DNA from: Notholithocarpus densiflorus
Taxonomy: Eukaryota > Streptophyta > Magnoliopsida > Fagales > Fagaceae
Assembly: GCA_030021035.2 (NCBI GenBank)
Contig: JARYZH020000092.1
Location: 248,001-312,000, forward strand
Length of the DNA stretch: 64,000 bases
Reading direction: 5' to 3'
Position numbers and translations under genes: made by a program. The stretch's first letter is position 1. Every line of letters starts with the position of its first letter. Positions 9,763-19,600 of the stretch are shown piece by piece. The notes below the pieces were generated by a model. It was not told the origin of the DNA and ran no database searches. It saw only the letters and a list, made by a program, of their open reading frames with translations.

Positions 9763-11706
9763 CAAAAACAGAAAAGAAAAGGATGATGATGAAAAAGAAG
9801 AAGAAGGAAAGAAATAGAATTTTAGATTATTCAAATAAAGCAACTCACCCGATCATTTTTCTCATTAGATGCAGCAGTGTCATGAGGCTTCTTGGCAGTC
9901 TTCTTTACTTTATCTGCTCCAAGGCCTCGTTTATTATTCTTCAAATATGCTTGTACAGGCTCCAACCTACCCTGTTTATACGATAAAACAAAATAATTAG
10001 ATTTTGCGTCCATATAACTTGCCATTATGGTAAACAGGCTCGGCACTGAAACATTAAAAGGAAAGTGCACACCAGCTAAACAAAAGGGTGTTGAAAGAGA
10101 AATAAACAAAATGACAGTTCCAGAGTTTACATATTACTGTGTTCCACATGGCTTTGGGATCACCAACCCAATATATGAAGTAATTTACCCCACCAACAAT
10201 TTAAAATACAGTTGACCAGCACTGAATGTGTAGCTATTATATAAGCAAAGTCATACTTGTTATCATTTCATAGCAGCCAAAAATCATAGGAACCTTCAAC
10301 ATGTCTAAGCCGAGCAACTAACATGTCAACAAGAATACAATATAAGGTTTCTCTTCATGACCTATGGAAAGAACTCCCTTGTGATCCCTAGCTTGCAGCG
10401 TGTCCGGTCATTAACACCTTGTGCAACTGTCATCAGTGTTAAATAACCCTTTAACACCAGTAGTAAATAATAAATACTAAAAAAACATTATAACCCACTC
10501 CCACAAGCGTATTAAGTATTTCTTGACTGGAATTGGGAAACTACAGGTGAATTTTTTTTCTTCATTTGTGAGTTACATGCACACCCAGAAGTATTGAACC
10601 CACGACCTGCCTTATAAATTAGTCAATTCTTTTCTAATTGACTCTAGACCTACTGCGGACTGGGTTTTTAGTTCCAAAATCAAGTGCAGTGTTTGCTGTA
10701 TCTTATATTCAACCTAAGTCCTCCAACAAAGCAACCTTTTAGAGTCTGCAATCAAACATTTACTTCTCAGCTTTAAAACCCAATGATCTCTTGCTTAAAA
10801 ACCATAACGCAACCTACCTTATATTAGCTTTCCAGTCCACAAAAAACCAGATATTCCAATTTTACTATTATCCGTAATTCCTCACCAGCTTGAAGTTTGC
10901 CTCTTTCTTGCTTATTTTAAACCCTGAACCAACCCCTACATTTGCACCATAATTAAACCTTAAACCAACTGATTTTCTTGATATCTCCTGCGGCAAAACC
11001 CTAACACATGCAACCCCAGTTCCCTACAACTAAACTGCAGCCATGCTGTTGCTTCTAGCAACCTAAAATCTGCTAAAATTCAATGAAATCAATTTGGTCT
11101 TACTTAAATCACAAAGAGGGCTGAGTGTTTTGGGTTTGGGGCCTCTTTCATGGTCCAGAATAAAGTTTACAAATCTAAATGTGTATACAGTGCAATAAAC
11201 CAAATTGGTATGGGTTGGATTAGCAATTTAGCATCTAAAAACATCGATCTAGTTGACTTGCATATTAAGAAACCAAAGCAAGCAAGTATCATTCAATATT
11301 ATTAATAAACATATTGAAATCCTAGTTTGTAGCAAAAGATTTCAAGAACTGCCAAGAGAAACAATTATATATTATAGTCATTAGATTATTTTTTTTTTTA
11401 AAAAGGAAGGAAGGAATGTGCAAAAAAACAAGTAAATAAAAGATTGGGAATTTGATAGGAAAAGAAAAGGAACCTGCTGGGAAACACCAAGACCGGTACC
11501 TTCTTTCCAACCGTGCTTCTTCAAAAGCTGAAAGAAAAAAGAAAATCCAAATTTAAAAAAAAAAAAAATCAAAAGAAGTAATTAACAGGGAAAGGGACGA
11601 TAATGAGAGAGGGAGAGAGACGAACCTGAAAACCAATGTTGGAGGAATCTATGGCTACGGCTGAACAATTATTTGAAGAAGAGGAAGACGACACCTCGTC
11701 TCCCAT
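8363..11706 (-). CDS. Small G-patch (D111) domain protein, 129 aa
   Basis: Four exons join in frame with GT-AG introns: 11626-11706, 11474-11527, 9849-9971 and 8363-8494. Product order: serine-rich start (MGDEVSSSSSS), then the glycine-rich G-patch beginning NIGFQLLKKHGWKEGTGLG (from residue 24) and continuing to about KRGLGADK. A lysine-rich linker follows, then a charged coiled-coil-like tail (RKMQELEKQLQEKEFERAF) ending FWPDNV. G-patch domains typically bind and activate DEAH-box RNA helicases in splicing or ribosome biogenesis; which helicase is served here is unknown. The start is the third of three nearby ATGs, ATGGGAGAC; the upstream ATGGCT pair lies in a different frame. The gene is divergent from the PP6 gene. 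Intron 3 (1.35 kb) holds an inverted-repeat element, a SINE and a 34-C tract. Confidence 0.85.
8667..9426. mobile_element. Inverted-repeat element in G-patch intron 3
   Basis: About 100 bp at 8667-8780 (with GTTTGGTCCTTAAAT and AAAATGATCCAATTT) recurs in inverse at about 9325-9426 (AAATTGGATCATTTT, ATTTAAGGACCAAATTG). The interior has no coding sequence but carries a SINE-like insert. This looks like a non-autonomous DNA transposon; no clean target duplication was found, so the family is open. Confidence 0.6.
8898..8998 (-). mobile_element. tRNA-derived SINE-like insert
   Basis: On the minus strand it reads an A-box-like GTAGATCTACTGGCACC, then a B-box-like GGATTCAAATCCC about 40 nt later, and ends in an A-rich tail (plus-strand T run at 8899-8907). 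These are the hallmarks of a Pol III SINE. It sits inside the larger inverted-repeat element, so it is probably a later insertion. Confidence 0.55.
9726..9759. repeat. Uninterrupted 34-C tract (34 G in the gene's sense strand)
   Basis: It lies in intron 3 of the G-patch gene, about 90 nt downstream of the exon 3 splice donor on the sense strand. A purine-rich GATGAT/AAGAAG stretch follows on the plus strand. Confidence 0.9.
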
Positions 11707-11921
11707 GGCTATGGCTATGGCTTCCTCTTTTCAGTAATCTATCAGAATCAGTATAGGAGGAAATCAAATCACCGACCTTGTGGCTTCTTCTTTTTTCTTT
11801 AATCTCTCTCGTTTTCTTCGGAACCCAATCCAACCCAACCGCAATGTCTGTTTCACCCAACTAATTTAATTAAAACGTTCTCCTATATATATATATATAT
11901 ATATGCTTTATTATTTACTGG

Positions 11922-12178
11922 CATCTGGGTACGTGCTCGCACGCATGATGTTTAGAGGCTATTTTATTTTTTTTTATAAAAGTTGATATAATTTGAATAT
12001 ATTATAATTTAAAATTGTTATATTTTTCAATCACAGAATACTTAAGAGTGTGATGAAATATTCACACCCTTAGGTATTTTGTGATTGAAAAATGTAGTAA
12101 CCTCAAATTATAATGAATTCAAATTATTAACCTTTACTAAAAAATAGAAGAGCCTCTGAGCATGCGCATGCACAGAGA

Positions 12179-12182
<4 letters not shown>
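11922..12182. mobile_element. Foldback (MITE-like) element
   Basis: The two halves are near-complete inverse copies, for example TTTTTCAATCACA at 12024-12036 against TGTGATTGAAAAA at 12079-12091, with outer ends around GCTCGCACGCATGATG and GAGCATGCGCATGCAC. The loop is short, near 12050-12065. No protein is encoded. It is present in duplicated block A only. Confidence 0.7.
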
Positions 12183-12212
<30 letters not shown>

Positions 12213-12945
12213 TGTGTGTTTGTGTTAATAGGATAAGTGACCCACTGCTATTGAGAAAATTTGACAAAATATAACATACCCTCGTCAAGTCGATCTCTTG
12301 TTATGCGAAAATCCCCAAATAGTAATGACAATAGATAATAGTGTAAAACAAATAGATTTCTAAAAGGTCTGTAGCAAAAAAAATAATAATAATAATTGGA
12401 TCAAAACACTCACCACCATTGTAGTCTAGTGGTCATTAATCTAATGAGGAGGAAATATGGATGGCCAAATTTCTGTCAAAAGTGAAGATCCATCTTCTTT
12501 TTCTTTTTCTTCTTTTTTTAGAAGAAAACTGAAAACCTAATAGGGCAGTTTTGAATGTGGGTAGCTATAGCGAGAACTTGGTGTGGGGAGTGGGTTCTTG
12601 TTTTTCAGCCTGGGTGGGAGTTAGAGATAGAAACAGGTCTTTTGAAATTTGTAATTGCACTTGTTGGCTTATTTTGTAGGCATTTTAACTTCTTTTTTTT
12701 ACTTGTTTTTCTATTTAAAAAAAAAAAAAACAACAACGTATAGTTGCTTTGAAGAAGTGGGTTAGTGGGAGAGTAATCCTATTTTGTAGGAAATGTTTTA
12801 GGTGAGAGTTAGAGATATATTTTAACAGTGTTATCTTTAAGTTTTGCCCCTACTTAAATGTAGGTTGTAGGGGTATTTTGGAATATAAAAAAAAAAAAAA
12901 AATCAAATCCAAACAGGAGAAGTCCCTTAAACAGTAGTATAGATA
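12183..12945. other. Unassigned sequence specific to duplicated block A
   Basis: It starts with an (AT)n run to about 12209 and includes A-rich tracts. The rest is without recognisable genes; a 62-codon open frame at 12555-12743 has no recognisable motif and is taken as chance. Confidence 0.4.
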
Positions 12946-13439
12946 AATTGTACCTTCACTCTCTCTCAAATTCAATTTCCATCATTATCGTGTAACTTCA
13001 ATTTCGTTTAATTTAGTTTTCTACCTTTTTAATTTTATTCAATTTAATCCTCATATTAATGCCTGACATTATGGTGTTGTTAGTCTCTCAAAAACTACAA
13101 TTTTGATTTTCTTTTTTACTTTCTTTAATTACAAATTTATTTTTAAAAAATTATTATCAAACTTTCATTACACAAAAAATTTATACACAAATCCAACCAA
13201 AGCTATAAGATCTAAGCTCCCATGAGTGAGTGAGTGATAGGGAAATGTCGACTTCCTTTCCTAGCTTTCTAATCCCTCTTACCTAATCCACACTGTTATA
13301 AATCATTAAAACGTTTGGAGTTCTCACAACAACAACAACAATAAATAAATAAAAATTCATATGATTTTCTCAATTTGAAAGGGGTGGAGGTGGGTGGGTT
13401 GACTATGGTGGACTTGTTCATGAACAAGACTTGTCAAAT

Positions 13440-13613
13440 CGAAGTGAAAGCCCAAAATATAGGCAGATCTGTTTGTAGGCAGTGGGCATGGCTTTGAATT
13501 TTGGTTCTTTCGTCTTTGGGCTCTTCTTCACGCTCCTCTTCTCTTCTCGCTTTGCTCTGCTCAAACAAACCTAAACCCACCTCCCATCCCATCCCAAGAG
13601 AGATATTAAGTCT
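13440..13613 (+). pseudogene. Orphan copy of the PP6 5' leader
   Basis: This segment closely matches 16404-16580 just upstream of the true PP6 start (shared blocks GCCCAAAATATAGGCAG, GGCTTTGAATTTTGG, CTCAAACAAACCTAAACC). The match stops at the GAGATATTA motif, before the start codon, so no protein can begin here. It could still act as an orphan promoter. Confidence 0.85.
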
Positions 13614-13689
13614 ATTATATTAAGTTTAATACAACAAAATTAGTATAGTGATATTAAACAAAATATTGTATCTACAATTTAAAAACTGT

Positions 13690-14250
13690 AACAATAGTAA
13701 CTTAAATGTAGTAAATTATTGCATCAATAATAATTAGTTGCAATAATTTATAATTTTTTATTGCAATAGAGGTTTTAATATCTTATTGCATTAGGAAATT
13801 TTGTTCCAATAACTTAAAATGAAGAAATCATTGCAATAAATTGATACAAATTATTTTTGCAGTCTATTGTAATAAAAATTTCAAATTGATAGCTTATTAA
13901 TGAAGTTGTCATTGCAATTGCTTGATATAAATTATTTTTCATTATATTGCAATGACAAATTTGAATTTGCAACAAAGAAATCATTGCAATAACCATATAT
14001 TAGTTATTTTACAATCTATTGCAATTACAAATATGAATTAATTATCTATTATAACGACGATATTGTTGCAATAATTAGATTTGAATTATTTTTGTCAATT
14101 ATTAATAATCTATTGCAAAAAGATTCATAAAATAATAACATATTGCTACAATATATTTGAATCATTAATTGTTTGTTGCAATAACATATATGTCATTGCA
14201 TCAAAATTGTCATTAAAATATTTAAAGTTTATTGCAATGAAATATTTTGT
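13690..14250. repeat. 'ttgcaata' AT-rich repeat array 1
   Basis: Repeated ATTGCAATA / CATTGCAAT words alternate at roughly 55-65 bp with AATTATTTTTACAATCTATTGCAATGA-like linkers. Each unit holds short inverted words that could fold. The same family occurs at about 30.9, 31.8 and 32.8 kb. This copy lies at the junction between duplicated blocks A and B. Confidence 0.8.
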
Positions 14251-14302
14251 TCCGTCAGGATGAAAATTTTATGCCAACCAATAAAATACTTTCGGACAAG
14301 CA

Positions 14303-14346
14303 AACAATTATTTGAAGAAGAGGAAGACGACACCTCATCTCCCATG
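14303..14346 (-). pseudogene. Truncated copy of G-patch exon 1
   Basis: Minus-strand reading gives MGDEVSSSSSSNNC, the first 14 residues of the G-patch protein, then leaves homology abruptly. No G-patch domain, splice donor or following exon is present. It is the inner end of duplicated block B. Confidence 0.88.
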
Positions 14347-16580
14347 GCTACGGCTACCTCTTTTCAGTAATCTATCAGTGTGAGTATTAGTATAAGGGTT
14401 GGATTTGATTTGATTTGATTTCTCAAAACAAAAGGCTTTGGCCTTAGCCTTGTTATAAATCAAGTCACCGATGTTTTATTATAGGAAGGAGGAAATCAAA
14501 TCACCGACGTTGTCTTCTCTTCTCGTCTCGTCTTGTTTTCTTTGAGAACCCAACCACAATGTCTGTTTCTGGCTATTTGGGAACGGACACGGACGCAGAC
14601 ACGAACACCCAACTAATTTAATTAAAATGTGCTTTATTATTTATAAATTTGTACCTTCACTTTCTCTCCAATTCAATTCCATCATCATCATGTAACTTCA
14701 ATTTCATTTAGTATAGTTTTCTACCTTTTTTATTTTATTCTATTTAATCCTCATATTAATGCCCGTCGTAATGGTGTCGTTAGTCTCTCAAAAACTACAA
14801 TTTTGATTTTTTTTTTAACTTTCTTTAATTACAAATTTATTAAAAAAAAAATTTATTATTATCAAACTTTCAATACACAAATCCAACCAAAGCCATAAGA
14901 TCTAAACTCCCATGAGTGAGTGAGTGATAGGGAAATTTCGACTTCCTTTCCTAGCTTTCTAATCCTTCTTACCTAATCCATATTGTTATAAATCATTAAA
15001 ACGGTTGGAGTTCTTACAACAACAACCACAATTAATAAATAAAAATTCATATGATTTTCTCAATTTGAAAAGGGGTGGAGGTGAGTGGGTTGACCATGGT
15101 GGATTCATTCATGAACAAGACTGTTAAATCGAAGGGTTTTCACACACTGGAGGTGAGTGGGTTGACCCATGGTGGATTCATTCATGAACAAGACTAGTTA
15201 AATCGAAGGGTTTTACAAGTGTGTGAAAGTGGTGGCAAGTTAATGTTGTTCACGCTTGCTTTTTGGTGGAGTTGCAACATTGCCTAATGAGAGAGTGGGA
15301 GGGAGAGTGGGTGGGTTTTGATTGTTGTGTATTGGGGAGGTGAATAGGTCCCAAATGTCAAAGGAGTTTCAAAGATCCAAACTTTGGATGGTTTTGATTG
15401 TTCTTCAAAAACCCTTTTCCTTTTCCCTCTTTACTAGAAAAGTAGTGAAAGGAGTCATTTTGTTTCCCTTTTGTTATGTTTGGTTATTAGGAAAGTTCTT
15501 AGATTTTTTTACACATTGTTACTCAAGTTTGGTTGAATCCACGCGATCTTGGATTTCTATTTTATTTTTTTCCCTTTCAAATATTTTTTATTAAATTTTT
15601 GTATTTACAAAAAGTCAAAACTATGTTGTTTTTTAGATACTTAACTGCAATATTTTGACAAATATTAACAGAATGACCAAATTAAATAAAGTTAAACTTA
15701 GTGGGCATAGCATTTACAAAGTAACTTTAATAAAGTAATTTTATTTTTGATGCTAGCGGTTACTTTATTTGTTTGAAAAAAATGGTTAATTGCTTCTATT
15801 TAGCCGGATAAACAAGAAAATATTTAATCTTCATTGAACCCTCCCGCCAAATAGGACAAATTATTATTATTATTATTATTATTATTTTGTGTTTTGTTTT
15901 TTAGAATCATAGGACAAAATATTTAGATTATCATGGTTGATAAAGTTTAGGGTTTAATTAGGCAAGAATACAAAAGAGCGGTTTTATTGGGTTAGAATTA
16001 AAAAAAGCTTTGGATTTTTTTTACCCTTCTTGTCCAATAGGTTGATTTGTTAATGTTATTAATTAACAAAAATGTTTAAATTGTTATGGTTAATGAAGTT
16101 TAGGGTTTAATTAGACAAGATTAAATTTTTTTTTTTCTTTTGGTGAAAAAAAAGGTTTAATTGGTTACAAAGGGGAAAACAATTTTTTTTTTTTAACTTA
16201 CCAAACGGCAAACTTTACACAAATGTCCTAATATGTAAATCCCTTTTTAAAAAATTATTATAAAAATCTCTCTCTCTCTCAAAAAAAAAAAAATATATAT
16301 ATATATATTATAAAAAAAAAACTCATATATTTTTTGTTTGTTTGTTTTGAATTACTTGTAAAAAAAAGAAAAAAGAAAAAGGTATTTGTTTGGGAAGAAA
16401 TAAAAAAGGGAAAGCCCAAAATATAGGCAGATCTGTTTGTAGTTGTAGGCCGTGGGCGTGGCTTTGAATTTTGGTTCTTTCGTCTTTGGGCTCTTCTTCA
16501 CGCTCCTCTTCTCTTCTCGCTTTGCTCTGCTCAAACAAACCTAAACCCACCTCCCATCCCCATCCCAAGTGAGATATTAG
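14303..16580. repeat. Duplicated intergenic block, copy B
   Basis: This is the copy that feeds the functional PP6 gene. It contains the truncated G-patch exon 1, the shared spacer, a local 68-bp tandem duplication (about 15075-15145 and 15149-15211), and about 1.2 kb not present in block A (15215-16400). The extra part has poly-A/T tracts, (ATT)n at 15858-15886 and (CT)n/(AT)n near 16267-16305. The PP6 leader follows. Confidence 0.82.
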
Positions 16581-16643
16581 AGAGAAAGAGAGAGACAGAC
16601 GAAGACGAAGACGAAGAAGAAGAAGAAGTGGAGATAATCGGAG
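16404..16643 (+). promoter_or_regulatory. PP6 leader / proximal promoter region
   Basis: This region is conserved in the duplicate at 13440-13613, except for the final purine-rich GAAGAC/GAAGAA run (about 16597-16628) that directly precedes the start codon. The exact transcription start cannot be placed from sequence alone. Confidence 0.45.
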
Positions 16644-19600
16644 ATGGATTTGGACCAGTGGATCTCGAAGGTGAAAGACGGTCAGCATCTCCTTGAAGAT
16701 GAGCTTCAACTCCTCTGCGAATACGTCCGTATTTCCTCCATTTTTCCCAATTCTAGGGTTTTATTTTATTGACTATTTGTATCGATCTCTCTTTCCTTAT
16801 ACGTATATATATATTTGTTTGTATTTTCGTATTATTAGGGTTTTATGTTACTTCACTTTGGCCTTAAAGGAATCACAATCACAAACTCGTATATGTAATA
16901 TTGCAAATCAATTTGTGTGAAGCATCCAACATCGTTTGTTTATGGAATCTACTCAATCATTTGTAATTTGTAAACAGTTGGCAATATCACCCATGCGCTA
17001 TTCGGTCTTCTTTTTCTTAATTTTATATTCGTTCGTAAATTACATAGGCATCCAATGCATCTTGAAGCCACGACCTCACCCTCTTTCTAGGGATTTGAGT
17101 GAGAGTTCATTTGCATTCTAGAGCTCTATCTTAATGACAGGTAGCAGCTAGAATGTGAATCCAAGATTCTAACTATGACCCTTGAATGCTTGACATCCAT
17201 CCTGCTAATGTAAAAGATGTGGCTGCATCTTATGTTATAGATGTGAAAAATATGAAATATATCTCAATCTTTGTGTTGTTTTTTTGGTTTTATAATGATA
17301 CTGTTGATTCCGACATCGTTGATTTCTTGAATGCTGTCTTGCGCAAGTTGACACATATTGGTCCAAAATAATGATAGACTGACTCCATGGTAAACAAGGT
17401 GGGTAGCAAAGAATTCCTCCTATTAAGCAAATCTGTTGCTTTCCCTACTAAAATGTGCAAGAAGACATCCCTGTAAGCAAGTAGCTTGCTTCATCAGTGA
17501 CAAGTTTATGTTGATTTTTTTGTCAAGATCTTTAGAATAGTATGAATTTGAATAGGATAGGATGGTGGAAAAGAATATATGTAGTTGACTCTGATTTGTC
17601 TGTTTATGATTCATAGTTGACCCCAAAATTTGAGACTAATGCACAATTGTTGTTGCTTCTTTTGTGGAATTATATTCTACTTGAAATCTATCTAGTGAAT
17701 GTCAAGCAACAAGATTCTTTCAATTGTGTATGATTATTTGGCCATAAATATTCTATTTAATGACATTGTAGTTGTCAATGCTTTTTATAAAACGAAGTTG
17801 CCATCTTATTAATGAAGACATGCATTCTTTCACAAATGATTTTAGATGTTACCCTTTTTTTTCCTCCTTCTTGAAAGTGGTTTATAGTTGGTGTTTTCTT
17901 ATTCGCTGTTGCGTAATTATCACAGGTAAAAGAGATCCTTATTGAGGAGTCCAATGTGCAGCCCGTCAATAGCCCGGTCACTGTTTGTGGTGATATTCAT
18001 GGCCAGTTTCATGATCTAATGAAACTTTTCCAGACAGGAGGTCATGTACCAGAAACAAATTATATATTTATGGTATGATTTACGCCTTTTGTTAGAAAAT
18101 GTTCTGACATGTTATTGCACCATCTGATATCATTTGCTAGTATGATGGGGTGCTTAATGTTTCTGAATTCTTGGCAGGGGGATTTTGTTGATCGAGGTTA
18201 CAATAGTCTTGAAGTTTTCACTATCCTTTTGCTTCTTAAAGCTAGGTATGTTTCTATAGGCATGCTTGAGTTTGTCAGTGACCTTATTTCCCCCCTATAC
18301 ATTGTGTTATATTAAATGTAAACTATATTCTTTAGTCATATCACTTCCCTTAGTCTTGTTCTTTTGTACTTCATGAGGGCAGTTACCCTCTCTGTTGGCC
18401 CTCCCAACAAAACTAGAATATATGGTGTACAATTGATTTCAGTTTTGGCTGGTAGTAAATTGGCCAAATACTAAGTCATGTGCCAGTGAGAAGAAAAGGA
18501 CTGTGAAGTTCTTGTTCTCCCCCCACCCCCCTCCCTCGAAGAAAGAAGTTTGAAGGAGTTAATTAACCAAAAAAGGTTACTATGAGTAGGATGTATGCAC
18601 ACATTTGTGTATCTTCTTCTTTCAAATGAAATATTACAACTTTCAGGATAATCACCCTTATTGAAGGCTAGTTTGTTAAGTACATGTTTAGCACAATGAT
18701 TTATGTTTAATGGATCAATGCACCTATCAATTGTTGTGCTGTTCAGGCTTAAGAGAGATAGGAAGTACTAAATTTGGTTTTTGATAAATTGTAGAATTTT
18801 TTTGCCAAAATTGCAGGAAGATAGTAAGTACTCATGCAGAATATTTGGATGATGGTTGTCCTATATATATATTTTACTCTTTAGGTGTTTATTTTTTGTA
18901 TATCTTTAACTTTATTTGGTGTTGTGGTAAACTTTTCCCGACAGATTGTAGTATAGTTGGGCCTTAAGGATCAGCACTAAATTTGAGTTTGTTATTCTTT
19001 TGTTGGTTGCATTTATCTATGTAATGGTGACCTTTTTTGGTTGTGAAATCTCACATTGATTTATGTCTGGGGTCCCTAAAGGTTCAAACCTGTTAATATT
19101 ATGAATGGTGTGTGTGCATTTGCTTTTAATACCTTTCTGTTTGACCTCATTTGTTATTAGATGTTTATCCATTTATAAAAAAGTTAATTTTGCCGTTGTT
19201 CTTTTTGGTGCGCTTCTGTTTGCTCATAGATACCCAGCAAATATTACCCTTTTGCGTGGAAACCATGAAAGCAGGCAACTAACCCAGGTGTGCTCTTCTG
19301 TCATATTTTAATTGTCAGTTGTGTCATTTGAGCTGCTGATGTGAGTCAAAAGTCAATTATTTTTAGACTCTTCAGAGTGATCTGTACAGTTCTGTATTGA
19401 AATGGCATTTGTGCATTAGACAAAGATGCTCCTCTAAATTGGGGATAGAGGAAAAATTAGGTGATTTTATTTTTGCTAACTTAGTCATGTATCATAACAT
19501 TTATTTTTATTCCTTCTTCTCTCAGTTTGATGTTATTTTGGGGGGTTCGAGGGATACCCCAGTGGTTCTAGCACCTCTTGTGGTGCCTGGGCGCTGGGGT

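Larger units (their letters stand above)
11655..13613. repeat. Duplicated intergenic block, copy A
   Basis: Copy A includes the functional G-patch exon 1 on its left, the spacer (12950-13430) and a copy of the PP6 leader (13440-13613) on its right. Copy B at 14303-16580 repeats the same order. Shared segments by eye: 11665-11740 with 14303-14375; 11757-11880 with about 14480-14625; 12948-13430 with 14650-15125; 13440-13610 with 16404-16580. Copy A alone carries about 1 kb (11920-12945) with a foldback element, where copy B runs straight from TTATTATTTA into the shared spacer. Confidence 0.85.

Noticed and set aside
12410..12450. tRNA-like words (GTAGTCTAGTGGTCATTAA)
   Set aside because: No B-box at the right distance and no cloverleaf could be drawn, so neither tRNA nor SINE is called.
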